From: Xanthobacteraceae bacterium
GTDB lineage: Bacteria > Pseudomonadota > Alphaproteobacteria > Rhizobiales > Xanthobacteraceae
Length of the DNA stretch: 64,000 nucleotides
Assembly: GCA_019635585.1 (NCBI GenBank)
Contig: JAHBZE010000001.1
Coordinates: forward strand, 496,001-560,000
Direction: 5' to 3'
In this document: positions 19,316 through 29,276 of the stretch, one piece after another
How positions within the stretch are numbered: position 1 is the first letter of the stretch
How the letters are laid out: every line of letters starts with the position of its first letter
Notes under the pieces: generated by a model
The model's database searches: none
What the model was told of the DNA's origin: nothing
The model's input: the letters and a program-made list of their open reading frames with translations, nothing else
Program-made: the position numbers and the translations under genes

Positions 19316-19957
19316 TTATAGAGAGAACGCGCCGCTTTCAACCGCGAGCGCGAAGCGGTCGATGTCTGCGGCGAGTTTATGATCGACGATATGCAGGTAG
19401 TCCGCCCAGTCCTCGTATTTCGACAATTCGGTCTTGCCATCGGTGATGCCGCGCAGCCCGATCATTGGCACGCCAAAGCGCTTGGCCGCGCGATAAACGG
19501 CGTAGCTCTCCATATCGACCATGTCTGCGTCGACGCCGTCATACATCGCGCCGGAGACGATGCTCCCACCGGTCGCGATCGAGGCCGAAGCAATGCCGGG
19601 GATTTGCAGAGCGATCGAAATGACCGCGTCTTCATTCAGGAACGGTACGAGCCCGCGCGTGAACCCGAGGGGCGAGCAATCCATGTCGCGATAGGAGACG
19701 CTCGATAGCTGATAGACTTCGGCGTGTTCGAGGTTGCGCGAGCCTGCGGAGCCCAGCGAAAAGACGAGCTTCGGCAACTCGCCTTTGGCGTTCAGTTCGC
19801 CGAGCACCGCGCCGGTGACACTTGCCGCCTCCACCGGGCCGACGCCGGTGATCAGCGGATGAATGCGCGCGCGCAGCTCGGGCCCATATTCCTGTTCGGT
19901 CGCCATGACGAAGAGGACCGAAAGCCCCCGCTTCGTCCAGAGCCGCCACTCGTCCAT
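19316..19957 (-). CDS. MTA/SAH nucleosidase-type phosphorylase family protein
   Basis: A 213-residue nucleosidase of the PNP/UDP phosphorylase superfamily. MATEQEYG supplies the acid Glu, LITGVGPVEAA the nucleoside loop, DMESYAVYRAAKRFGVP the ribose-binding Glu and GITDGK the catalytic Asp. The closest role is hydrolysis of methylthioadenosine and S-adenosylhomocysteine, which removes inhibitors of methyltransferases and fits its place before rsmB. The first 15 residues are basic and unlike the family, so a later start is possible, although no good start codon is seen there. Confidence 0.85.
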   Translation of the reverse strand: MDEWRLWTKRGLSVLFVMATEQEYGPELRARIHPLITGVGPVEAASVTGAVLGELNAKGELPKLVFSLGSAGSRNLEHAEVYQLSSVSYRDMDCSPLGFTRGLVPFLNEDAVISIALQIPGIASASIATGGSIVSGAMYDGVDADMVDMESYAVYRAAKRFGVPMIGLRGITDGKTELSKYEDWADYLHIVDHKLAADIDRFALAVESGAFSL

Positions 19958-19960
19958 CGA

Positions 19961-20383
19961 TCAGATGCCGGCGAGGATCTGCACCGCGAAATAGACCCAC
20001 ATGATCGTCAGGATCAGCAGGCCGAAGGCATAAGCGAAGAAACGGCGCGGCACGCGGTTCGAGGTTGTGTGAATGAACGCATGCAGAAGCCGCGACACCA
20101 CGAAGACCCACGACAGCACGACGAAGATCAGATCGGCTTTCTTCGTAATCAGCGCGAAGGCGACGAGCACATAGAAGAGCACCGGAAGCTCGTATTGATT
20201 GTGATACGAGTTCGACACCTTCTTGGCCTGCTCGGGCCAGCCTTCCTTGGAGAGCGCGATGTCCTTGATGCGCACCTCTTTGGAATAGATCACGCGGTTG
20301 CGCTCGTAGCCCATCCACAACGCCAGAAAGAGCGTGAGCAGTACGAGCACGAAGACGGGAAGCAAAATCATCGGCACGGTCAT
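19961..20383 (-). CDS. MAPEG family membrane protein
   Basis: A 140-residue protein with four membrane segments. The MAPEG signatures are NSYHNQYELPVLFYVLVAFAL near residue 60 and the SRLLHAFIHTTSN loop near residue 97, where Arg and His would bind glutathione in catalytic members. Bacterial MAPEG proteins are mostly unassigned; some have glutathione transferase or peroxidase activity. It follows a paralogue at 20396 after 12 bases. Confidence 0.9.
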   Translation of the reverse strand: MTVPMILLPVFVLVLLTLFLALWMGYERNRVIYSKEVRIKDIALSKEGWPEQAKKVSNSYHNQYELPVLFYVLVAFALITKKADLIFVVLSWVFVVSRLLHAFIHTTSNRVPRRFFAYAFGLLILTIMWVYFAVQILAGI

Positions 20384-20395
20384 GGTAATTTCCCT

Positions 20396-20821
20396 CTAAA
20401 GTCCCGTGAGCCGCGCGGCGAATATCAGCCAGAGCGCAAGCAGCACGATAGCGCCCGCGCGGAACGAGAGGCTACGATATTTGCGAACATTGGAAGTCGC
20501 GTGGATATAAGCTTGCACGGCCCGGCAGAGCACGAACAGCCAGGAGAGCGTGACGAAGACGATACTCGCCTCTTTGGTGACGAAGCCGAGCGTCACGACG
20601 ACGTAAAACAGAATCGGAAGTTCGAGCGAGTTCTGATAGGCGTCGCCGAATTGCGCGACCTGCGGCGGCCAAGGATTCTTTCCGCCGCGCAAAAGCAGGT
20701 CTTTCGCATCGACCTTCTTATCCATCACCGCGCGGCGGCGGGTGATGACCATGCCGAACATCAAAATAAAAGTAATCGCGGCCATTGCGAGGGCCGGCGC
20801 AAGAAGAACGAGATTGCTCAT
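20396..20821 (-). CDS. MAPEG family membrane protein
   Basis: A 141-residue paralogue of the protein encoded just downstream, with the same four-helix layout. Matching segments are GDAYQNSLELPILFYVVVTLG near residue 58 and CRAVQAYIHATSN near 97. The two genes arose by tandem duplication, and the proteins may assemble together, since MAPEG proteins form trimers. It lies 9 nt after the secreted protein gene at 20831, so guaB, the secreted protein and both MAPEG genes could be one transcript. Confidence 0.9.
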   Translation of the reverse strand: MSNLVLLAPALAMAAITFILMFGMVITRRRAVMDKKVDAKDLLLRGGKNPWPPQVAQFGDAYQNSLELPILFYVVVTLGFVTKEASIVFVTLSWLFVLCRAVQAYIHATSNVRKYRSLSFRAGAIVLLALWLIFAARLTGL

Positions 20822-20830
20822 GGCAAAAGC

Positions 20831-23177
<2,347 letters not shown>

Positions 23178-23951
23178 ATGACCGATCTCGTCCGCACCAC
23201 GCTGGAAGGCGGCGTGCTCACTCTGACCCTGAACCGCGCCGACAAGAAGAACGCGCTCTCCAAGGCCATGTACGGCGCACTGGTGCAGGGCATGGTCCGG
23301 GCCGAGGAAGAAGCCGGCATCCGGGCGGTGCTGTTTCAGGCCGAGGGCGACATGTTCACCTCCGGCAACGACATCGCGGACTTCACCGAAGTCGCGATGG
23401 GCAAGGTGCAGCCAGAGAACGTCGCGGCCTCCCCCTTCCTCCAATGCCTCGCCTCCTCGACCAAGCCTTATGTCGCGGCGGTGCAGGGCAACGCGGTCGG
23501 CGTCGGCACCACCATGCTGCTTCACTGCGACATGGTGATCGTCGCGGAAGACGCGAAGCTCACCGTGCCGTTCGTGAACCTTGCGCTGGTGCCGGAAGCG
23601 GCATCCACGATGCTCTTGCCGATGCGGATCGGCTATGCCCGCGCCTACAAGATGTTCGCGCTCGGCGAGCCGGTGAGCGGCAAGGAAGCCGCCGAGATCG
23701 GGATTGCCACCGAGGCGGTCCCTGCGTCTCAGGTCCGCGCGCGTGCGATGGATTATGCGAAGAAATTGGCGAGCCGCCCCGCGGGAGCGCTGAAGTTGAC
23801 GAAGCAGCTGATGCGCGATCCGGGCCTCATCAAGCATGTGATGGAACGCGAGGGCGTCGCCTTCAAAGAGCGCCTGCGCTCGCCCGAAGCACTCGAAGCC
23901 TTCCGCGCGTTTGCTGAGCGGAGAGCGCCGGATTTCACGAAGGTGGCGTGA
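23178..23951 (+). CDS. Enoyl-CoA hydratase/isomerase family protein
   Basis: A 257-residue crotonase-fold enzyme. ATG 23178 follows the strong site GGAGGA. Conserved parts are NRADKKNALS near residue 22, the oxyanion-hole segment FTSGNDIADF near 65 and VAAVQGNAVGVGTTMLLHCD near 102. The Glu normally acting as base in the second region is replaced in the PFVNLALVPEAAS segment by a pattern typical of isomerases or hydratases of broad specificity. It reads towards the GMC gene 17 nt later. A degenerate copy of its 3' end is at 27874-27943. Confidence 0.9.
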   Translation: MTDLVRTTLEGGVLTLTLNRADKKNALSKAMYGALVQGMVRAEEEAGIRAVLFQAEGDMFTSGNDIADFTEVAMGKVQPENVAASPFLQCLASSTKPYVAAVQGNAVGVGTTMLLHCDMVIVAEDAKLTVPFVNLALVPEAASTMLLPMRIGYARAYKMFALGEPVSGKEAAEIGIATEAVPASQVRARAMDYAKKLASRPAGALKLTKQLMRDPGLIKHVMEREGVAFKERLRSPEALEAFRAFAERRAPDFTKVA

Positions 23952-23968
23952 GTTAACGACACTTCCCA

Positions 23969-25585
23969 ATGAAAACGATGGAAGGCCAGTTCGACTACAT
24001 CGTCGTCGGCGCGGGCACCGCCGGTTGCATCGTCGCGAACAAACTCTCCGCCGATCCGAAAAATCGCGTGCTGCTCCTCGAAGCCGGCGGCAAAGACAAC
24101 TGGATTTGGTTTCACATCCCGGTCGGCTATCTGTTTGCGATCGGCAATCCACGATCGGACTGGCTGTTCAAGACCGAACCGGAAGCGGGCCTGAACGGCC
24201 GCGCGCTCGCCTATCCGCGCGGCAAGGTCATCGGCGGATCGTCGGCGATCAACGCGATGATTTCGATGCGCGGGCAATCCGCCGACTACGATCACTGGCG
24301 GCAGCTCGGGCTCACCGGCTGGGGGTGGTCCGACGTGTTGCCGGAGTTCAGGAAACTCGAGGATCATTTCCTCGGGACGAGCGAGCACCATGGCGTTGGC
24401 GGCGGCTGGCGCATCGAGGCACCGAGGCTTTCCTGGAAAGTGCTCGACGCGGTTCGCGAGGCCGCCGCGCAAATGGGCATCCAGAAAATTCCGGACTTCA
24501 ACACCGGCGACAACGAAGGCTCCGGCTATTTCCACGTCAACCAGAAATTCGGGCGGCGCTGGTCCTCCGCGCGCGGTTTCCTGAAGCCTGTTCTGTCGCG
24601 AAAGAATTTGCGCGTCGAAACGAATGTTCTCGCTGATCGTCTGATCATAGATAAAGGCCGCGCCGTCGGCGTGCGATACAAGCAAGGCAATGATGTCGTC
24701 GAAGTGCGCGCGGCGCGCGAAGTCATCCTCTGTGCGGGCTCGATCGGCTCGATTCAAATCCTGCAACGCTCCGGCATCGGCCCCGGCGAATGGCTGCGCG
24801 ATCTCGGCATCGAGGTCGCGCTGGATAAGCAAGGCGTCGGCAGAAACCTTCAAGATCATTTGCAACAGCGCGCGATCTATAAAGTACGCGGCGTCCGCAC
24901 GCTGAACGAAACCTATCATTCGCTGTGGCGTCGCGCGGGCATGGGCCTCGATTACGCGTTGCGGCGGCGCGGGCCGCTGACGATGGCGCCTTCGCAACTC
25001 GGCATCTTCACGCGCTCGGACGCAACGCGCGACCGCGCGAACATCCAGTTTCACGTGCAGCCGCTCTCGCTCGACCGGTTCGGCGAACCGCTGCACCGTT
25101 TTCCCGCAATCACGGTTGCCGCCTGCAACCTGCGGCCGACCTCGCGCGGAACGATCAGGATCAATTCGGCCTCGCTCGAAACGAAACCTTCGATCGCGCC
25201 GAATTATCTTTCCACGCCGGAAGACAAGCAGGTCGCCGCCGATGCGATCCGTGTCACTCGGCGTTTGATGCGGCAGGAGGCACTCGCGCCTTATGCGCCC
25301 GAGGAGTTTCTCCCCGGCCCGGCTGTCGGCGACGACGATGCCTCGCTCGCGAAAGCCGCCGGCGATATCGGCACCACGATTTTCCACCCCGTTGGAACGG
25401 CGAAGATGGGATTGGCGAGCGATCCGCTCGCGGTCGTCGATGAGAGGCTGCGGCTGCGCGGGATCGAGGGCTTGCGCGTGGCCGACGCTTCGATCATGCC
25501 GACGATTACTTCCGGCAACACGAATACGCCGACCGCGATGATCGCCGCGAAGGGCGCAGGCTTTATTCTGGAGGATGCGCGGTAG
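23969..25585 (+). CDS. GMC family oxidoreductase (choline dehydrogenase-like)
   Basis: A 538-residue FAD-dependent alcohol oxidoreductase. FAD binding: FDYIVVGAGTAGCIVANKLS near residue 6 and LLLEAGG. GMC signature 1 is YPRGKVIGGSSAINAMI near residue 82, signature 2 is AGSIGSIQILQRSGIGP near 255. The catalytic pair lies in TIFHPVGTAKMG and SGNTNTPTAMI. Substrate is an alcohol, possibly choline or polyethylene glycol-type compounds; it cannot be fixed from sequence. Probably co-transcribed with the hydratase gene. Confidence 0.92.
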   Translation: MKTMEGQFDYIVVGAGTAGCIVANKLSADPKNRVLLLEAGGKDNWIWFHIPVGYLFAIGNPRSDWLFKTEPEAGLNGRALAYPRGKVIGGSSAINAMISMRGQSADYDHWRQLGLTGWGWSDVLPEFRKLEDHFLGTSEHHGVGGGWRIEAPRLSWKVLDAVREAAAQMGIQKIPDFNTGDNEGSGYFHVNQKFGRRWSSARGFLKPVLSRKNLRVETNVLADRLIIDKGRAVGVRYKQGNDVVEVRAAREVILCAGSIGSIQILQRSGIGPGEWLRDLGIEVALDKQGVGRNLQDHLQQRAIYKVRGVRTLNETYHSLWRRAGMGLDYALRRRGPLTMAPSQLGIFTRSDATRDRANIQFHVQPLSLDRFGEPLHRFPAITVAACNLRPTSRGTIRINSASLETKPSIAPNYLSTPEDKQVAADAIRVTRRLMRQEALAPYAPEEFLPGPAVGDDDASLAKAAGDIGTTIFHPVGTAKMGLASDPLAVVDERLRLRGIEGLRVADASIMPTITSGNTNTPTAMIAAKGAGFILEDAR

Positions 25586-25592
25586 GTCTCGA

Positions 25593-26039
25593 TCAGTGCG
25601 GCCTTCCGCGCACATGCTTGGCAGCTTTCTTGTCCTTGGGCGCCAGCACGCCAGCGGCCGCCGCGCGGATCAGCTTCCGGAAGGTCGGACATTCCATGTG
25701 ACTCGGCGCCGAACAGCGCGCTGCGTGCCGCAGTCCGTTCCGCATCGCGATCAGATAGCGGATATCGGAATCGAGCTCGTCCGCTTTGGCCGCCAGCCGG
25801 TCGCGGCTGATTTTCAGCTTTCCTGCGGGCGCCAGCATGCTCGCGATTTCCTCGAGCGTGAATCCCGCCGCTCTGCCGAGCGCGATCAGCCCCAGTTGCT
25901 CCAGCACCTTCGGCTCGAACAGGCGCTTCAATCCGCGCCGCCCGACCGAAAGGATCAGCCCCCGCTCCTCGTAAAAGCGCAAGGCCGACGCCGCTATGCC
26001 GGATTGGCGCGACACCTCTGCAATATCCAATAGCTTCAT
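25593..26039 (-). CDS. MerR-family transcriptional regulator
   Basis: A 148-residue MerR-type activator starting at ATG 26039 (MKLLDIAEVSRQSG). The helix-turn-helix is at residues 5-25, with RFYEERGLI and GRRGLKRLF forming the wing. A dimerisation helix follows. The C-terminus holds two Cys in CSAPSHMEC (residues 109 and 117), fewer than the four that bind the SoxR iron-sulfur cluster. It diverges from the DUF2938 gene across a SoxR-box-like palindrome in an overlong promoter, which is the classic MerR arrangement. Confidence 0.9.
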   Translation of the reverse strand: MKLLDIAEVSRQSGIAASALRFYEERGLILSVGRRGLKRLFEPKVLEQLGLIALGRAAGFTLEEIASMLAPAGKLKISRDRLAAKADELDSDIRYLIAMRNGLRHAARCSAPSHMECPTFRKLIRAAAAGVLAPKDKKAAKHVRGRPH

Positions 26040-26041
26040 GC

Positions 26042-26072
26042 TTGACCTCAAGTTCACTTGAAGTTGTAGCGT
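26042..26072 (+). promoter_or_regulatory. MerR-type promoter with SoxR-box-like palindrome
   Basis: TTGACC (26042-26047) and TAGCGT (26067-26072) are 19 bases apart, the overlong spacing used by MerR-type activators. The spacer carries ACCTCAAG-TTCA-CTTGAAGT (26045-26064), an inverted repeat with one mismatch. CCTCAAGTTCACTTGAAG differs little from the SoxR box CCTCAAGTTAACTTGAGG known in enterobacteria. Confidence 0.7.
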
Positions 26073-26101
26073 CAATTCCGGTCAATGCAAGAAGGCTTGT
26101 T

Positions 26102-26587
26102 ATGCACGAGATATGGCTACGCGCGGTTGCGGTCGGGCTCGGCGCCACGTTCCTGATGGACGCATGGGCGCTGCTCCTGAAGCATCTCTATGACGCGAAG
26201 GGTCTGGACTATCGTTTTGTGGGCCGGTGGATCGGCCACATGACGCGCGGTCAATTCTCCCACGCCGACATCAGGAAGGCTCCGGCCACGCCGCACGAAG
26301 CGGCAATCGGCTGGGCGGCGCATTACGCGATCGGCGTTTTGTTTGCCGCCGGGCTTGCCGCGGTGTGGGGGCAGAGCTGGCTCGAAAGCCCGACGCTTCT
26401 TCCGGCGCTTGCCACCGGCATCGTCACCTTGGCCGCCCCGCTCTTCGTGATGCAGCCGGCGTTCGGGTTTGGCTTCGCCTCGTCGCGCTCGCCAAATCCG
26501 GCAAAGGCACGAGCGCGCAGTTTCATCACACACACAATCTTCGGCCTTGGCCTGTTCGTTACCGCCAAAGCATTGGCGTCGTTCTAA
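26102..26587 (+). CDS. DUF2938 family membrane protein
   Basis: A 161-residue membrane protein with about four membrane segments, starting at ATG 26102 (MHEIWLRAVAVGLG). The family-like parts are GLGATFLMDAWALLLK, GRWIGHMTRGQFSHADIRKA, AIGWAAHYAIGVLFA and PAFGFGFASSRSPNP. DUF2938 has no known function. It is the first gene controlled by the divergent MerR-type promoter and is followed 24 nt later by a DUF2798 gene, a frequent partner. Confidence 0.87.
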   Translation: MHEIWLRAVAVGLGATFLMDAWALLLKHLYDAKGLDYRFVGRWIGHMTRGQFSHADIRKAPATPHEAAIGWAAHYAIGVLFAAGLAAVWGQSWLESPTLLPALATGIVTLAAPLFVMQPAFGFGFASSRSPNPAKARARSFITHTIFGLGLFVTAKALASF

Positions 26588-26611
26588 CCACATTCATCGA
26601 AAGGAATAACA

Positions 26612-26836
26612 ATGATCCCCCCGAAGTATGCTCCCGTCCTTTTCGGATTCGTTCTCTCTGCTCTGATGTCGCTGATCGTTTCCGGCATCTCCACGGTTCG
26701 CACCGCGGGCCTCATCGACAATCTGCCTGCCCTCTGGCTTGGGGCCTGGCTGATATCGTGGCTGGTCGCGTTTCCGGTCGTCTTGATCGTCGCGCCGATG
26801 GCGCGCCGTGTCGTGCAACGTTTTGTGAAGGCATGA
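26612..26836 (+). CDS. DUF2798 family membrane protein
   Basis: A 74-residue protein with two membrane segments (about residues 8-28 and 42-64). The pattern LFGFVLSALMSLIVSGIST, WLGAWLISWLVAFPVVLIVAP and MARRVVQRFV fits DUF2798. Function unknown. It sits between the DUF2938 and hydrolase genes in the same direction with short gaps, in the MerR-controlled group. Confidence 0.87.
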   Translation: MIPPKYAPVLFGFVLSALMSLIVSGISTVRTAGLIDNLPALWLGAWLISWLVAFPVVLIVAPMARRVVQRFVKA

Positions 26837-26867
26837 GCGCGTCGTCACGCGCCAACAGGAGGATAAA

Positions 26868-27827
26868 ATGCGCCGCTTTTTTTCATTGATTGCCATCGCG
26901 TTGGCTATCGCCGCTTTCTCCGGCGAAGCTCACGCGCAATTCCGTACCGAAATCTATCCGATCACAACGCGCTCGCTCAGCGCCGCGCAGTTTCTCAATG
27001 GAAAGAGCGACGGCCCCGAAGCCGTCGTTGCCGGCGAGTTGCGTATTCCCCGCTTCGGAGAGGACCGCTTTCCGGCGGTCGTGCTGGTGCACGGTTCCGG
27101 CGGGGTTGCGAGCAATGTGACCGACTGGGCGATCGAGCTGAACAAGCAGGGCTACGTCGTGTTCATTCTCGACAGCTTCACCGGCCGCGGCATCACGAAC
27201 ACCATGGCCGACCAGAGCCAGATCTCCATCTATTCGATGCTCTATGACTCCTATCGCGCGCTGGAGATTCTCTCGAAGCATCCGCGCGTCGACCCCAAGC
27301 GCATCGCGATCATGGGATTCTCGAAGGGCGCGTTCGCAGCACTCTACTCCGCCACGCAGCGCTTCCATGAAAGCTTCGCGCCGCAGGGCGCGCGCTTCGC
27401 CGCGCACATTTCCTTCTATGGCGCTTGCGAGACCGCCTATATCGGCGACACGAAACTGACCGGCGCGCCCGTTCGCATGTTTCACGGCGCGGCGGACGAT
27501 TACGTTCCGGCGGCTCCTTGCCGGGACTACGTGCAGCGCCTGAAATCGGCCGGGGCCGATGCCGTACTGTTCGAATATGCCGGCGCGCATCACGCGTTCG
27601 ACACCAGACTGCCCGGACCGATCCCGCTTCCGCAGGCGATCACGATCCGTAAGTGCCATCTCGAAGAGCGCTCGCCCGGCAACATCGTGAATACGGAAAC
27701 CGGCAAGCCGCTCACGATGGGCGACACCTGCATCGAGCGCGGCACCACGATCGCTCCGAGTGCATCCGCACTGGAAGCGTCGCGGAAGGAAGTGGCTGCG
27801 TTTCTCAAGGCGCAGTTCAAGATGTAA
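26868..27827 (+). CDS. Secreted dienelactone-hydrolase-like alpha/beta hydrolase
   Basis: A 319-residue periplasmic alpha/beta hydrolase with a signal peptide (residues 1-24, cleavage after AHA). The nucleophile elbow GFSKGA is near residue 150, the HGSGG oxyanion segment near 75, and the acid and His are in HGAADDYVPA and GAHHAFD. It resembles the dienelactone hydrolase family, here with a C-terminal extension containing two Cys (RKCHLEE and GDTCIE). Substrate unknown. Last gene of the MerR-controlled run, closed by a strong hairpin. Confidence 0.87.
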   Translation: MRRFFSLIAIALAIAAFSGEAHAQFRTEIYPITTRSLSAAQFLNGKSDGPEAVVAGELRIPRFGEDRFPAVVLVHGSGGVASNVTDWAIELNKQGYVVFILDSFTGRGITNTMADQSQISIYSMLYDSYRALEILSKHPRVDPKRIAIMGFSKGAFAALYSATQRFHESFAPQGARFAAHISFYGACETAYIGDTKLTGAPVRMFHGAADDYVPAAPCRDYVQRLKSAGADAVLFEYAGAHHAFDTRLPGPIPLPQAITIRKCHLEERSPGNIVNTETGKPLTMGDTCIERGTTIAPSASALEASRKEVAAFLKAQFKM

Positions 27828-27844
27828 GGATATTCACTATCTCC

Positions 27845-27872
27845 GCGCAGGCGCTTCGAGGAGCGCCTGCGC
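27845..27872 (+). terminator. Perfect 11-bp hairpin after the hydrolase gene
   Basis: GCGCAGGCGCT-TCGAGG-AGCGCCTGCGC is an exact 11-base-pair stem with a six-base loop, 17 bases after the hydrolase stop. No T-run follows, so it is either a weak intrinsic terminator or an mRNA end-protecting stem. Confidence 0.6.
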
Positions 27873-27873
27873 T

Positions 27874-27943
27874 AGCCGGAAGCACTCGAATTCTTCCGCG
27901 CGTTGCCGAGCGCAGGCAGTCGGATTTTACGAAGGTGTCGTGA
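27874..27943 (+). pseudogene. 3' remnant of an enoyl-CoA hydratase gene
   Basis: About 70 bases align with the last 70 bases of the hydratase gene ending at 23951. GAAGCACTCGAA, CTTCCGCGCGTT, CGGATTT and ACGAAGGTG are shared, with roughly a dozen substitutions. A one-base deletion breaks the frame before the final DFTKV-like codons. Restoring the frame gives PEALE-FRA and DFTKVS followed by TGA at 27941. Only the tail of the gene is left. Confidence 0.6.
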
Positions 27944-27947
27944 TGCC

Positions 27948-28583
27948 TCAGGTTGAACCTGGCGACTTGCGGGCTTTTACCTTCGCCGGAAGGGTGAAGA
28001 GGTACTGCAGAACAAGATTCGAGAAGTTGCGAAGCGATTCGAGCTCTTCGCGAGTCGGTTGATCCGATTCATGGGCGGACTCGTTGCCGAGAAGCCTGAT
28101 CTGATCGGCCCACTCCCCTAACGAGGGTGTGAGCAGATTTTTCTTAACCAGTTCTGTGATCCGCGCAGCCAAAGTTCCCTTCACATCTGACGCAACCTCC
28201 TTGAGCGCAATATCGAGCGCTTTGCGATACATCGTGCCCGACGCCTCTTCGTTGCCTTCAATTGTGAAATTACTTTCCGCTTGACGATAGACCCGCTCAA
28301 CATCTGAAGAGAGATGTTCAGGTATCACTGGCTTAGGCGGCTCTGGCCAAATCTTTGTTACGCTCCAATTCAAGTCGGATATTTCACCTTGAGTTTCACG
28401 AATCCGGTGTATGTCGATGCCGTTCTTCTCCCTAATCGCCAATGCAGATGAAGGAAACGTACATTTCGGACAGACGAAATGTACCGAAATCATATGAGCG
28501 ATTTTGGTCGGCGTAACCGCGACAACATTCAGCGCGATGTGCTCAGTGGAGCATTGAGGGCACTTGCAAGTATAGATCGACAT
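27948..28583 (-). CDS. DUF4145 domain protein with N-terminal zinc ribbon
   Basis: A 211-residue protein starting at ATG 28583 (MSIYTCKCPQC). Residues 4-45 have CKCPQC and VCPKC, a zinc-ribbon arrangement. The C-terminal half matches DUF4145: ESNFTIEGNEEASGTMYRKALDIAL, GTLAARITELVKK, and IRLLGNESAHE. DUF4145 domains occur with restriction or defence genes as well as alone; the function is not known. The gene is AT-richer than its surroundings. It converges with the hydrolase group, leaving only the hydratase remnant between them. Confidence 0.8.
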   Translation of the reverse strand: MSIYTCKCPQCSTEHIALNVVAVTPTKIAHMISVHFVCPKCTFPSSALAIREKNGIDIHRIRETQGEISDLNWSVTKIWPEPPKPVIPEHLSSDVERVYRQAESNFTIEGNEEASGTMYRKALDIALKEVASDVKGTLAARITELVKKNLLTPSLGEWADQIRLLGNESAHESDQPTREELESLRNFSNLVLQYLFTLPAKVKARKSPGST

Positions 28584-29276
28584 ATTCTCGACTCGCCTGA
28601 GGGCGACCGAAGTATGCTTCGACATTGCCCAAGTGCAAGTCTATTGGAATCTCGTCGCGCTAGCTCGATACGGGGATATTCATATTTCCTTACTTCCACT
28701 TTCCCCTTCCCGCTCAACGCCTTCCGAGAATCCCCGAAAAAACTTATCCCCGCCCCTCGCAAGCGAACGTAAGCTCGCGCCCGTTCCGGTCCTGCGAAAG
28801 GACATCGCGCAACGCGTAGCGCGGTGTGGGCCGGAAGCGGTGGCCGCATCCAGTCTCTTACGCGAGAGACGAAATGCGGCGGCTGAAGTCGCTTCGGCTC
28901 CGGCGCGCCTGCCGCGCGTCACGAGGCCATCCTTGGCGGCTTGGCGTAGAACGTGTGCCAACACGCGTGAGCGCAAAGCCGAGAAGGCCGATCAGCGGTG
29001 GATAGTTCGGTCAGTCCACCGGGGGTCAGGCGAAGCAGGCCGTAACCCACTGCGTGAAGATTATTCTTGGCACGAATGGCGCAAGCGCCAAGCGTGCTGG
29101 GACGCCGGGATTCTTTCGAGACTCGCGGTGACTACCTCGTCTGCACTTTTCTCTCTCGTGCAGGCGGCCGTGGGGATCGGAAAATCCCCGGCGTCCCCGC
29201 CGCCTTAAACCCCGGCTCGAATCGAGCGCGGGAATGCGGACTGCTGTATGCTGCGGAATTACCAACCCGAAAGACG
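28584..29276. other. Stretch without a recognisable gene
   Basis: About 690 bases. Open frames cross it on both strands, but none has family-like features, a ribosome-binding site or a membrane pattern. The first 170 bases are AT-rich like the DUF4145 gene and may carry its promoter. The rest is GC-rich and contains several small hairpins: GTCC/GGAC at 28792, TGGCGC-AA-GCGCCA at 29077-29090, and GGGGAT-CGGAAA-ATCCCC at 29172-29189. It may be decayed DNA or hold the chrA leader. Confidence 0.5.

Noticed and set aside
28633-29208. A 191-codon open frame in the gene-free stretch before chrA.
   Set aside because: It has no ribosome-binding site, no family-like motif and an arginine-rich composition typical of chance frames in GC-rich DNA.
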